From Streptomyces puniciscabiei (GTDB lineage Bacteria > Actinomycetota > Actinomycetes > Streptomycetales > Streptomycetaceae): a DNA stretch of 64,000 nucleotides. Below the pieces are notes generated by a model. It saw only the letters and a program-made list of their open reading frames with translations. It was not told where the DNA came from and ran no database searches. The stretch spans positions 2,122,501-2,186,500 of the forward strand of contig NZ_VFNX01000001.1 of the NCBI RefSeq assembly GCF_006715785.1, read 5' to 3'. Shown here one piece after another: positions 8,002 through 16,332 of the stretch; position 1 is the stretch's first letter, and each line of letters begins with the position of its first letter. The position numbers were made by a program, and so were the translations under genes.

Positions 8002-9432
8002 ATGGCTTTTGAGTACGCACCCGCGCCCGAGTCCCGCGGAAACGTCGACATCGCTCCCTCGTACGGCCTGTTCATCGACGGGGAGTTCACGGAGGCGGCC
8101 GACGGCAAGGTCTTCAAGACGGTGTCGCCCAGCACCGAAGAAGTGCTGTCCGAGGTCGCGCAGGCCGGCGAGGCGGACGTCGACCGCGCGGTGAAGGCCG
8201 CCCGCAGGGCCTTCGAGAAGTGGTCGGCGCTGCCGGGCTCCGAGCGCGCCAAGTACCTGTTCCGCATCGCCCGGATCATCCAGGAGCGCAGCCGCGAGCT
8301 GGCCGTCCTGGAGACGCTGGACAACGGCAAGCCGATCAAGGAGACGAGGGACGCCGACCTCCCGCTGGTGGCGGCGCACTTCTTCTACTACGCGGGCTGG
8401 GCCGACAAGCTCGACCACGCCGGTTTCGGCGCGAACCCGAAGCCGCTGGGCGTGGCCGGCCAGGTCATCCCCTGGAACTTCCCCCTCCTCATGCTGGCGT
8501 GGAAGATCGCCCCGGCGCTGGCGACCGGCAACACGGTCGTGCTGAAGCCGGCGGAGACCACCCCGCTGAGCGCGCTGTTCTTCGCGGACATCTGCCGCCA
8601 GGCGGGCCTGCCCAAGGGTGTCGTGAACATCCTCCCGGGCTACGGCGACGCGGGCGCCGCGCTGGTCGCGCACCCGGACGTGAACAAGGTCGCCTTCACG
8701 GGCTCCACGGCCGTCGGCAAGGAGATCGCGCGCACGGTCGCGGGCACGCGGAAGAAGCTCACCCTGGAACTGGGCGGCAAGGGCGCCAACATCGTCTTCG
8801 ACGACGCCCCGATCGACCAGGCCGTCGAGGGCATCGTGACCGGCATCTTCTTCAACCAGGGCCAGGTCTGCTGCGCGGGCAGCCGGCTGCTGGTCCAGGA
8901 GTCGATCCAGGACGAGCTGCTCGACTCCCTCAAGCGCCGCCTCACCACGCTCCGCCTCGGCGACCCGCTGGACAAGAACACCGACATCGGCGCGATCAAC
9001 TCCGCCGAGCAGCTGGCCCGGATCACCGCGCTGGCCGAGCGGGGCGAGGCGGAGGGCGCCGAGCGCTGGTCCCCGGCCTGTGAACTCCCCTCCTCCGGCT
9101 ACTGGTTCGCCCCGACGCTGTTCACGAACGTCACCCAGGCGCACACCATCGCCCGCGACGAGATCTTCGGCCCGGTGCTGTCGGTCCTCACCTTCCGCAC
9201 CCCGGACGAGGCGGTCGCCAAGGCGAACAACACGCAGTACGGCCTGTCGGCGGGCATCTGGACCGAGAAGGGCTCGCGGATCCTGGCGGTCGCGAACAAG
9301 CTCCGCGCGGGCGTGATCTGGTCCAACACGTTCAACAAGTTCGACCCGACCTCGCCGTTCGGCGGCTACAAGGAGTCGGGCTTCGGCCGCGAGGGCGGCC
9401 GCCACGGCCTGGAGGCGTACCTCGATGTCTGA
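8002..9432 (+). CDS. Aldehyde dehydrogenase (NAD-dependent, full length), deoC operon
   Basis: A 476-residue ALDH superfamily enzyme with all signatures: PWNFPLLML cofactor-pocket loop, FTGSTAVGKEI, the glutamate motif LELGGKGANIVFDDA, and catalytic cysteine in FNQGQVCCAGSR. Translationally close to deoC (7 bases after its stop). It overlaps the next gene by 8 bases. The inferred substrate is acetaldehyde released by DeoC, or a related aldehyde; the sequence alone does not fix it. Confidence 0.92.
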   Translation: MAFEYAPAPESRGNVDIAPSYGLFIDGEFTEAADGKVFKTVSPSTEEVLSEVAQAGEADVDRAVKAARRAFEKWSALPGSERAKYLFRIARIIQERSRELAVLETLDNGKPIKETRDADLPLVAAHFFYYAGWADKLDHAGFGANPKPLGVAGQVIPWNFPLLMLAWKIAPALATGNTVVLKPAETTPLSALFFADICRQAGLPKGVVNILPGYGDAGAALVAHPDVNKVAFTGSTAVGKEIARTVAGTRKKLTLELGGKGANIVFDDAPIDQAVEGIVTGIFFNQGQVCCAGSRLLVQESIQDELLDSLKRRLTTLRLGDPLDKNTDIGAINSAEQLARITALAERGEAEGAERWSPACELPSSGYWFAPTLFTNVTQAHTIARDEIFGPVLSVLTFRTPDEAVAKANNTQYGLSAGIWTEKGSRILAVANKLRAGVIWSNTFNKFDPTSPFGGYKESGFGREGGRHGLEAYLDV

Positions 9433-10309
9433 CCGACTTTCTGTCTTCAAGACCTACAAGCTGTACGTCGGCGGGAAGTTCCCGCGTTCCGAGAGCGGCC
9501 GGGTGTACGAGGTGACCGACGCAAAGGGCAACTGGCTGGCCAACGCACCGCAGTCGAGCCGTAAGGACGCCCGGGACGCGGTGGTCGCCGCGCGCAAGGC
9601 GTTCGGCGGCTGGTCCGGTGCCACGGCGTACAACCGCGGCCAGGTCCTCTACCGCGTCGCGGAGATGCTGGAGGGCCGCAGGGACCAGTTCGTCCGGGAA
9701 GTGGCCGACGCCGAGGGCCTGTCGAAGTCGAAGGCCGCGGCGGTCGTGGACGCCACGATCGACCGCTGGGTCTGGTACGCCGGCTGGACCGACAAGATCG
9801 CCCAGGTGATCGGCGGCGCGAACCCGGTCGCGGGCCCGTTCTTCAACCTGTCCTCGCCGGAGCCGACGGGTGTGGTGGCCGTCGTGGCCCCGCAGGAGTC
9901 GTCCTTCCTGGGCCTGGTCTCGGTGCTCGCGCCCGTCATCGCCACCGGCAACACGGCGGTCGTCATCGCGAGCGAGAAGTCCCCGCTCCCGGCCCTCTCC
10001 CTGGCCGAGGTGCTGGCCACCTCCGACGTGCCGGGCGGTGTGGTGAACATCCTCTCCGGCCGTACGGCGGAGCTCGCGGCACCGCTGGCCGCGCACCAGG
10101 ACGTCAACGCGATCGACCTCGCGGGCGCCGACGAGGAGTTGGCCAAGGAGCTGGAGGTCGCGGCGGCCGACAACCTGAAGCGCGTCCTGCGTCCACAGCC
10201 TGTGGATTACTCCGAGACGCCCGGCATCGACCGTCTGACGGCGTTCCTGGAGACCAAGACGGTGTGGCACCCGACGGGCTCCCTGGGCGCATCCGGCTCC
10301 TCCTACTGA
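9425..10309 (+). CDS. Short aldehyde dehydrogenase-family protein lacking the catalytic domain
   Basis: 294 residues, against about 480 for a normal ALDH. The NAD-binding half is recognisable (GRVYEVTDAKGNWLANAP, WVWYAGWTDKIAQV, VVAPQESSFLGLVS, VIATGNTAVVIASEKSP, VVNILSG). The protein ends before the regions carrying the catalytic cysteine and the ELGGK glutamate, with an unrelated C-terminal tail. It starts inside the upstream ALDH gene (ATG 9425, 8-base overlap), implying coupled translation. It may be a partner subunit of the full-length enzyme rather than an active dehydrogenase. A clean stop and a terminator at 10324 argue against recent decay. Confidence 0.85.
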   Translation: MSDRLSVFKTYKLYVGGKFPRSESGRVYEVTDAKGNWLANAPQSSRKDARDAVVAARKAFGGWSGATAYNRGQVLYRVAEMLEGRRDQFVREVADAEGLSKSKAAAVVDATIDRWVWYAGWTDKIAQVIGGANPVAGPFFNLSSPEPTGVVAVVAPQESSFLGLVSVLAPVIATGNTAVVIASEKSPLPALSLAEVLATSDVPGGVVNILSGRTAELAAPLAAHQDVNAIDLAGADEELAKELEVAAADNLKRVLRPQPVDYSETPGIDRLTAFLETKTVWHPTGSLGASGSSY

Positions 10310-10323
10310 CGCCCACCACAGCC

Positions 10324-10365
10324 GAGAGCCGCGCCACCCCTCCGTCCAGGGGCGGCGCGGCTCTC
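10324..10365. terminator. Bidirectional terminator between the deoC operon and a convergent gene
   Basis: A 12-bp perfect stem (GAGAGCCGCGCC with its complement) around an 18-base loop sits between stops of converging genes at 10309 and 10376. Confidence 0.7.
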
Positions 10366-10375
10366 TCACCCGTGG

Positions 10376-10759
10376 TCAGCCCTCGGCTCCGGTCAGGCCG
10401 CCCAGTACGCCGCTGAGGCCCTCCGCCGCCGGGGCGACGCCGATCGGGCCCATGCGGGCGACCGGGCCGGTCAGGCCGCCGAGGTCGCCGTCGTCGCCCG
10501 GCGCGACACGGGTGTGGGCGAGCGGGGTGTACCGGAGCGCCTGGACGGGGATGGCGGCGTAGTCGGTCAGCCCCGGCACCTCGGCGCCCGCCTGCGGGGT
10601 CATCGCCCCGAACGAGGCAGGCCGCCAGGGCACGTCCGGGACACGGGCGACGTCCGCGGATGCCGTCGCCACGCCCGCACCCAGCGCCGCCGAGGCGGTC
10701 GCGAGGACGATCAGGGCGCGCCGCGCGGTGTGGTGGCGGGGAGGCGTGTGTCGTGTCAT
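10376..10759 (-). CDS. Small secreted protein, unknown function (127 aa)
   Basis: Sec-type leader with an arginine/histidine-rich n-region (MTRHTPPRHHTARRALIVL) and Ala-rich h-region, likely cleaved after ASA near residue 35. The mature part is rich in Gly/Pro/Ala with a repeated GGLTG element (GDLGGLTGPV, GVLGGLTGAEG) at its end. Ribosome-binding site AAGGTGA six bases before ATG 10759. Comparable in size to the secreted gene at 16683. No domain recognised and no cysteines, so it is not a chaplin. Confidence 0.7.
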   Translation of the reverse strand: MTRHTPPRHHTARRALIVLATASAALGAGVATASADVARVPDVPWRPASFGAMTPQAGAEVPGLTDYAAIPVQALRYTPLAHTRVAPGDDGDLGGLTGPVARMGPIGVAPAAEGLSGVLGGLTGAEG

Positions 10760-10884
10760 GCGGGGTCACCTTCTGATACTCAGGGTGAAACGGTCGACAC
10801 GAAGGGTAGTTGAGGCGGGAGTCACGCTCAAAAGCCGACCCGCGGGGTCGGCAGGCGGGCCGCCATGCGTCAAACTGGTGTTCC

Positions 10885-11520
10885 GTGAGCATTCATCCCC
10901 CGTCCCCCGCCCGCGTCGTGCTGCTGTGCGGCCCCTCGGGTTCGGGCAAGTCCCTCGTCGCCGCCCGTTCCGGGCTCCCCGTCCTGCGCCTGGACGACTT
11001 CTACAAGGAGGGCGACGACCCGACTCTGCCCTTGGTGGAGGGGAGTTCGGACATCGACTGGGACCATCCGGAGTCGTGGGACGCGGATGTCGCCGTCGAG
11101 GCCATCGCCCGGCTGTGTGCCACCGGCTCGACGCCGGTTCCGGTGTACGACATCGCGCTGAGCGCCCGCACCGGCGAGGAGACACTCCGCATCGGCCGTA
11201 CCCCGCTGTTCATCGCGGAGGGCATCTTCGCCGCGGAGATCGTCGAGCGCTGCCGGGAACGGGGCCTGCTCGCGGACGCGCTGTGCCTGAGCCGCGGGCC
11301 GGTCACCACGTTCCGCCGGCGGTTCCTGCGGGATCTGAAGGAGGGCCGCAAGTCGGTGCCGTTCCTGCTGCGCCGCGGCTGGCGGCTCATGCGCGCGGAA
11401 CGCTCGATCGTCGCCCGCCAGGTGTCGCTGGGTGCGCATCCCTGCGACCGCGACGAGGCGCTGGGGCGGCTCGCGGCAGCGGCGGCGGGGCGGCAGGCGC
11501 GTCGGCAGACGGTGGCGTAA
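10885..11520 (+). CDS. Uridine kinase-like P-loop ATPase
   Basis: A 211-residue P-loop protein of the uridine kinase/phosphoribulokinase type. Walker A GPSGSGKS is at residues 15-22, with the substrate loop LRLDDFYKEGDDPTLP, WDHPESWD, and FIAEGIFAAEIV after. These fit phosphorylation of a nucleoside or similar alcohol, plausibly pyrimidine salvage, but specificity is unproven. GTG 10885 was chosen because similarity to kinases begins there; the frame is open to 10810. Divergent from the secreted gene at 10759. No nucleoside operator precedes it. Confidence 0.8.
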   Translation: MSIHPPSPARVVLLCGPSGSGKSLVAARSGLPVLRLDDFYKEGDDPTLPLVEGSSDIDWDHPESWDADVAVEAIARLCATGSTPVPVYDIALSARTGEETLRIGRTPLFIAEGIFAAEIVERCRERGLLADALCLSRGPVTTFRRRFLRDLKEGRKSVPFLLRRGWRLMRAERSIVARQVSLGAHPCDRDEALGRLAAAAAGRQARRQTVA

Positions 11521-11562
11521 CCGCCGTACGGAAACGAGAACGCCGGACGGCGGAACGCGAAA

Positions 11563-11597
11563 CGGGACTGGACAGGCCCCCCGGCCCTCCAGTCCCG
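11563..11597. terminator. Terminator between the kinase and sigQ (convergent)
   Basis: A 10-bp stem CGGGACTGGA / TCCAGTCCCG with a 15-base GC-rich loop between stops at 11520 and 11662. Confidence 0.6.
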
Positions 11598-11661
11598 CTT
11601 CTCGTGCTCCCCCGTTTCCCCCGTGTCCCCCCGCGGGTCACCCCCCAGTGACCCCGGACCT

Positions 11662-12402
11662 TCAGGCGACCAGCTCGCCGAAGGCGTTCTCCTCGTCACG
11701 GCCGAAGCTGAGGACCTCGTCCTCGCGCAGCCGGCGCAGCGAGCGCCAGATGCTGGACTTCACCGTGCCGACACTGATGCCGAGGATCTCCGCGATCTCC
11801 GGGTCCGTACGGCCCTCGTAGTAGCGCAGGACCAGCATGGTGCGCTGGAGCTCGGGCAGCCGGGCCAGCGCCTGCCACAGGACCGCGCGCAGCTCGGTGC
11901 CGCGCATCGCGTCCGTGTCGGAGGGCGTCTCCGGCAGTTCCTCGGTCGGGTACTCGTTGAGCTTGCGGCGCCGCCAGGCGCTGATGTGCAGGTTGGTCAT
12001 GGTACGGCGGAGGTAACCGCCGACCGCGGCCTTGTCGCTGATCCGGTCCCAGGCCTTGTACGTCGAGAACAGCGCGCTCTGCAGCAGGTCCTCGGCCTCG
12101 AAGCGGTCGCCGGTGAGGTGGTAGGCGGTGGCGTACAGGGAGGCGCGGCGCTCCTGGACGTAGGCGGTGAACTCCGCCTCCGTCAGGGAGCGGCGCTGCT
12201 CCCCCGAGTCCTCCCTGTACGCGGATCCCCCGTGCGTGTCCCCCGTGTGCGCGTCGACCACCGTCATGTAGGCCGCGTGCTGGCGCCCGGTGCCGCGAGC
12301 GCACCCCCGCCCGCTCACGGCACCGGACTTCTCGGACCCCCGGTTCACATCGTGCAGACGCGTGACTACGGCGCTGGTGCTGATGCTGTGCAGCGTGTTC
12401 AT
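11662..12402 (-). CDS. sigQ: ECF sigma factor SigQ (SigE-type)
   Basis: 246 residues with region 2 (ASLYATAYHLTGDRFEAEDLLQSALFSTYKAWDRI) and region 4 (LPELQRTMLVLRYYEGRTDPEIAEILGISVGTVKSSIWRSLRRLRED), the SigE-like Streptomyces ECF form. An unusually long N-terminal extension of about 70 residues precedes region 2. ATG at 12402 follows GGGGAG. It is divergent from afsQ1; in S. coelicolor sigQ is a known direct target of AfsQ1 and antagonises the AfsQ effect on antibiotic production. The GTCAC repeats in the 240-base intergenic region fit that control. Confidence 0.92.
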   Translation of the reverse strand: MNTLHSISTSAVVTRLHDVNRGSEKSGAVSGRGCARGTGRQHAAYMTVVDAHTGDTHGGSAYREDSGEQRRSLTEAEFTAYVQERRASLYATAYHLTGDRFEAEDLLQSALFSTYKAWDRISDKAAVGGYLRRTMTNLHISAWRRRKLNEYPTEELPETPSDTDAMRGTELRAVLWQALARLPELQRTMLVLRYYEGRTDPEIAEILGISVGTVKSSIWRSLRRLREDEVLSFGRDEENAFGELVA

Positions 12403-12521
12403 CTCGCGCTCCCCCTGGTGGACTTCCGGTGGTTCGGTCTTGCCGGGCCGGCTCTCGGTTCCCCCGTCCGGCCCGTGCCCAAAAGACTGCCGGGGCGACT
12501 TCATCGCCGTGTCCGCCGACT

Positions 12522-12537
12522 GTCACAGACCTGTCAC
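12522..12537. promoter_or_regulatory. AfsQ1-type binding site (GTCAC-n6-GTCAC) between sigQ and afsQ1
   Basis: GTCACAGACCTGTCAC matches the published AfsQ1 consensus GTnAC-n6-GTnAC exactly. A third GTCAC follows at 12557-12561, so half-sites begin at 12522, 12533 and 12557. The location between divergent sigQ and afsQ1 suggests control of sigQ and autoregulation. Confidence 0.72.
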
Positions 12538-12644
12538 AGGGGTCGGGCCCAGGGCCGTCACAGGAAGTGCACAGATGGTGGCGGTGGGAAAGGCCCGGTG
12601 TCGGCGGGTCGTACGACGGCCCGTCCATGGGCCAGAATGAGCGC

Positions 12645-13322
12645 GTGCCTTCCCTGTTGCTGATCGAGGACGACGACGCCATCCGTACGGCCCTGGAGCT
12701 CTCCCTGACGCGCCAGGGACACCGGGTGGCGACCGCTGCCAGCGGTGAGGACGGTCTGAAGCTGCTGCGCGAGCAGCGGCCCGACCTGATCGTGCTGGAC
12801 GTGATGCTGCCCGGCATCGACGGCTTCGAGGTGTGCCGTCGCATCCGGCGCACCGACCAGCTGCCGATCATCCTGCTGACCGCGCGCAGTGACGACATCG
12901 ACGTGGTGGTCGGGCTGGAGTCCGGCGCCGACGACTATGTGGTCAAGCCGGTGCAGGGCCGGGTGCTGGACGCCCGGATCCGCGCCGTACTGCGGCGCGG
13001 GGAACGCGAGTCCAGCGACTCGGCGACGTTCGGCAACCTCGTCATCGACCGGTCGGCGATGACCGTGACGAAGAACGGCGAGGACCTGCAGCTGACCCCG
13101 ACCGAGCTCAGGCTGCTGCTGGAGCTGAGCCGGCGGCCCGGTCAGGCGCTGTCCCGGCAGCAGCTGCTGCGGCTGGTGTGGGAGCACGACTACCTCGGTG
13201 ACTCGCGGCTCGTGGACGCCTGTGTGCAGCGGCTGCGCGCGAAGGTCGAGGACGTGCCCTCGTCCCCGACGCTGATCCGTACCGTCCGTGGTGTCGGCTA
13301 CCGCCTGGACACGCCTCAGTGA
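12645..13322 (+). CDS. afsQ1: Response regulator AfsQ1 (OmpR/PhoB family)
   Basis: 225 residues. The receiver domain has acidic triad EDD (8-10), phosphoacceptor Asp52 in IVLDVMLPG, Thr in LLTARSDD, and Lys in VVKPV. A winged-helix output domain follows from about 130 (LTPTELRLLLELSRRPGQALSRQQLL, VDACVQRLRAKVED, IRTVRGVGYRLD). GTG 12645 gives the length known for S. coelicolor AfsQ1. The stop overlaps the afsQ2 start by four bases. Nutrient-dependent control of antibiotic synthesis and nitrogen/carbon metabolism is known for the family. Confidence 0.95.
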   Translation: MPSLLLIEDDDAIRTALELSLTRQGHRVATAASGEDGLKLLREQRPDLIVLDVMLPGIDGFEVCRRIRRTDQLPIILLTARSDDIDVVVGLESGADDYVVKPVQGRVLDARIRAVLRRGERESSDSATFGNLVIDRSAMTVTKNGEDLQLTPTELRLLLELSRRPGQALSRQQLLRLVWEHDYLGDSRLVDACVQRLRAKVEDVPSSPTLIRTVRGVGYRLDTPQ

Positions 13323-14932
13323 CCGACACGCAAGGGGGGCTGCGCGGCTGGGCCGCGGGGCGCAGGGGAAATCTGTCACGGCTCAGGTTCACCAGCCTCA
13401 GGCTGCGCCTGGTCGTCGTCTTCGCGCTGGTGGCGCTGACGGCCGCCGTCTCGGCGTCCGGCATCGCCTACTGGCTCAACCGGGAAGCGGTGCTCACCCG
13501 GGCCCAGGACGCGGTGCTGCGCGACTTCCGGCAGGAGATGCAGAACCGCGCGGGCGCGCTGCCGGCCCACCCCACACAGGACCAACTCCAGCGCGCGGCG
13601 GGCCAGATGGCTGCGAGCAGCCAGCACTTCAGTGTGCTGCTGGTCGCCCAGGACGCGGCCGGAAAGACGGTGTACGGCAACTCCGGCGGCATCAACGGCT
13701 TCTCGCTGGAGGACGTGCCGAAGTCGCTGCGCGCCGCCGTGAACAAGCAGCAGAAGGTCACCGACGCCAACAAGGAGCCGTACCACCTGTACTGGCAGCG
13801 GGTCGTGGACCACGGCACGCCGTATCTGGTGGCCGGTTCGCGCGTGATCGGCGGCGGGCCCACGGGCTACATGGCCAAGTCGCTGGAGCCGGAGGCGAAG
13901 GACCTCAACTCGCTGGCCTGGTCGCTCGGCATCGCCACCGGGCTCGCGCTGATCGGCGCGGCGCTGCTCGCCCAGGCCGCCGCCTCGACCGTACTGAAGC
14001 CCGTGCAGCGGCTCGGGATCGCCGCCCGGCGGCTCGGCGAGGGCAGGCTGGACACGCGGCTGCGGGTGTCGGGTACCGACGAACTCGCCGACCTGTCCCG
14101 GACGTTCAACAACGCCGCCGAGGCGCTGGAGAAGCGGGTCGCGGAGATGGCCGCGCGGGACGAGGCGTCCCGCCGCTTCGTGGCGGACATGTCGCACGAG
14201 CTGCGGACCCCGCTGACCGCCATCACCGCCGTGACGGAGGTGCTGGAGGAGGAGCTGGAGGCCGAGTCCGGATCCATGGATCCGATGATCGAGCCCGCGG
14301 TCCGGCTGGTGGTCAGCGAGACCCGGCGCCTGAACGACCTGGTCGAGAACCTGATGGAGGTCACCCGCTTCGACGCGGGCACCGCCCGGCTGGTCCTGGA
14401 CGACGTCGACATCGCCGACCAGATCACCGCCTGCATCGACGCCCGGGCCTGGCTGGACGCGGTCGAGCTGGACGCCGAGCGCGGCATCCACGCCCGCCTC
14501 GACCCGCGCCGCCTGGACGTCATACTCGCCAACCTGATCGGCAACGCGCTCAAACACGGCGGGTCGCCGGTACGGGTGTCGGTCCGCATAGACGGCGAAG
14601 ACCTGGTCATCGCGGTGCGTGACCACGGACCGGGCATCCCCGAGGACGTGCTCCCCCACGTCTTCGACCGCTTCTACAAGGCGAGCGCCTCCCGGCCGCG
14701 CTCCGAGGGCAGCGGGCTGGGCCTGTCCATCGCCATGGAGAACGCCCACATCCACGGCGGCGGGATCACCGCCGCCAACTCGCCCGACGGGGGCGCGGTG
14801 TTCACCCTGCGGCTGCCGCGGGACGCCTCCCGGCTGACGGAGGAGACCGGCGAGGGCGGGAAGAGCGACAAGGACGCTTCCGGGAACTCCGGAAGCCCGG
14901 GAAGTCCAGGAAGTTCAGGAGAGGAGGGGTGA
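13319..14932 (+). CDS. afsQ2: Sensor histidine kinase AfsQ2
   Basis: 537-residue membrane kinase: helix 1 at about 26-50, an extracytoplasmic sensor of about 145 residues, and helix 2 at about 200-222 (SLGIATGLALIGAALLAQAAA). HAMP follows, then H-box VADMSHELRTPLTAITA near 295, N-box VILANLIGNALKHGG near 400, and G boxes RDHGPGIPEDVLPHVFDRF and GSGLGLSIAMENAHIHGG. It ends in a low-complexity Gly/Ser/Pro tail. Start GTG 13319 overlaps afsQ1; its stop overlaps the lipoprotein start by one base. The usual phosphodonor of AfsQ1. Confidence 0.95.
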   Translation: MTDTQGGLRGWAAGRRGNLSRLRFTSLRLRLVVVFALVALTAAVSASGIAYWLNREAVLTRAQDAVLRDFRQEMQNRAGALPAHPTQDQLQRAAGQMAASSQHFSVLLVAQDAAGKTVYGNSGGINGFSLEDVPKSLRAAVNKQQKVTDANKEPYHLYWQRVVDHGTPYLVAGSRVIGGGPTGYMAKSLEPEAKDLNSLAWSLGIATGLALIGAALLAQAAASTVLKPVQRLGIAARRLGEGRLDTRLRVSGTDELADLSRTFNNAAEALEKRVAEMAARDEASRRFVADMSHELRTPLTAITAVTEVLEEELEAESGSMDPMIEPAVRLVVSETRRLNDLVENLMEVTRFDAGTARLVLDDVDIADQITACIDARAWLDAVELDAERGIHARLDPRRLDVILANLIGNALKHGGSPVRVSVRIDGEDLVIAVRDHGPGIPEDVLPHVFDRFYKASASRPRSEGSGLGLSIAMENAHIHGGGITAANSPDGGAVFTLRLPRDASRLTEETGEGGKSDKDASGNSGSPGSPGSSGEEG

Positions 14933-15549
14933 TGTCCGTACGACGCCTGACCGTGCGACGCCTGCTGGCGCTGCCCCTCCTCGGCCTGCTGGTCTCCGGC
15001 TGCGGTATCCGGGCCACCCAGGTGCCGACCGACTTCGGGGCGGCGCCGTCCCGGGTTCCGTGCTCGCTGGCCGGGCCGGACCTGGCCACACAGTCCGCGC
15101 GGGGCGTGCCCGTGCAGGTCTTCCTGCTCTGCGGGGCGTCCCTGGTGGCCGTCGACCGGTCGGTACGGGTCCCCGAGGGCACCCCGGACGCGCGGCGCCG
15201 CGTGATCGTGGCCCAGGGACTTCTGGACCAGCTCGCCGCGTCCCCGTCCGCCGCGGAGCGCTCCGCGGGCTACACGACGTACGTGCCGGGCGGGCTCACC
15301 GTGCGCGGGCCCGGCCGCGGCGACCCCGAGGACGCGCTCCGCCTGAGCACGGCGCCGTCCCAGCTCACCTCCTACGCCCTGGCCCAGCTGGTGTGCACCC
15401 TCTCCGACTCGGCGGCGACCGAGGGCGACGGCTCGGTCACCCTCGGCGGCCCGGCGGGCGGACCGCTGCGCCGCTACGACTGCACCGCCGACGTCCGCGA
15501 CCGCCCGGGCACCGCGGAGCCACCGTCGAGCGAGGTCCTGGGGCGGTGA
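14932..15549 (+). CDS. Lipoprotein co-transcribed with afsQ1Q2
   Basis: 205 residues. Signal peptide with lipobox LLVSGCG places the lipidated cysteine near residue 24. The following domain (RRRVIVAQGLLDQLAASP...LRLSTAPSQLTSYALAQLVCTLSD) resembles GerMN/LpqB-type small domains that pair with sensor kinases in actinobacteria. ATG 14932 sits on the afsQ2 stop (TGATG) with GGAGGGG upstream. Probably an extracellular accessory of AfsQ2 signalling; that role is inference from the operon. Confidence 0.85.
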   Translation: MSVRRLTVRRLLALPLLGLLVSGCGIRATQVPTDFGAAPSRVPCSLAGPDLATQSARGVPVQVFLLCGASLVAVDRSVRVPEGTPDARRRVIVAQGLLDQLAASPSAAERSAGYTTYVPGGLTVRGPGRGDPEDALRLSTAPSQLTSYALAQLVCTLSDSAATEGDGSVTLGGPAGGPLRRYDCTADVRDRPGTAEPPSSEVLGR

Positions 15550-15691
15550 GCGGCAGCGCCCCGATGGCGTCGCGGGGGCGGCAGCGCCCCGGCTTCCGCA
15601 GCACGGCGAGGCGCAACCGCTTCCACAGCACAGGGCAACCGAAGAGTTGCGGGGCGGAACCGATCGGCACCCCCGCTGCGTCTTGGGTGTC

Positions 15692-16255
15692 GTGCAGCGT
15701 CAAGGCTCCATCGGCGGCGACAGCGCCGCGATCCGTATCCGGGTGACAGGAGGTGTCCTCCTCGTCGCCCATCTCGCCCTCGTCGCCTGGCTGATGCTGC
15801 GACCCCTGGACGTCCCCTGGGTGGCACCCCCCAATCTGCACCCCCTCGCCGGCATCCGGGCCGATCTGGCCCTGGGCTGGCCGGCGGCCGCCAGACCCAT
15901 CGGCGAGGGCCTGGCCCTGCTCGCCCCGCTCGGCGTGCTGCTGCCGATGGCGCACGGCAGGCTCACCGTCTCCCCGGTGTCCTCCCTGATCCGTACGACC
16001 GCGGCCGGCGCCCTCGTCTCCCTCGGCATCGCCCTGCTGCAGACCGGCGTCCCCGGCCGGGTCGTGGACGTCGACTCGCTGCTGCTGAACACGGCCGGCG
16101 TCGCGCTGGCCCACCTGGTGCTCGTACCGGCGGGCCGGGCCCGGGTACGGCGGTGGCAGCTGGACGACCGCGCCGGAGCCGGGGCCGTCACCGTCCAGGA
16201 GGAGCCGTCTCAGGGGCGTACCCCGACGATTCCCAGGGTCGGAATAGCTCCGTAG
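15692..16255 (+). CDS. VanZ-like membrane protein
   Basis: 187 residues with four to five membrane helices (VLLVAHLALVAWLML, GLALLAPLGVLLPMA, TTAAGALVSLGIALLQTG, SLLLNTAGVALAHLVLVPA). The VLLPM and DVDSLLLNTAG segments fit the VanZ/teicoplanin-resistance-like family. The biochemical role is unknown and it should not be read as a resistance gene. The start is uncertain: GTG 15692 is chosen, though the frame opens at 15647. Confidence 0.72.
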   Translation: MQRQGSIGGDSAAIRIRVTGGVLLVAHLALVAWLMLRPLDVPWVAPPNLHPLAGIRADLALGWPAAARPIGEGLALLAPLGVLLPMAHGRLTVSPVSSLIRTTAAGALVSLGIALLQTGVPGRVVDVDSLLLNTAGVALAHLVLVPAGRARVRRWQLDDRAGAGAVTVQEEPSQGRTPTIPRVGIAP

Positions 16256-16332
16256 AGTGACGCTTCGTCCACTTCGTCTCCGTATCGTCGAAGACAGCTT
16301 GGAAGCCGGCTGAGAACAGCTGAAGAAAGCTG

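Noticed and set aside
10376..10759. Chaplin or rodlin surface protein
   Set aside because: Secreted and hydrophobic in parts, but it has no cysteine pair and no chaplin motif; the same holds for the gene at 16683.
15692..16255. Glycopeptide resistance gene (VanZ)
   Set aside because: VanZ-like membrane proteins are common in Streptomyces and no vanHAX or vanRS genes are present.
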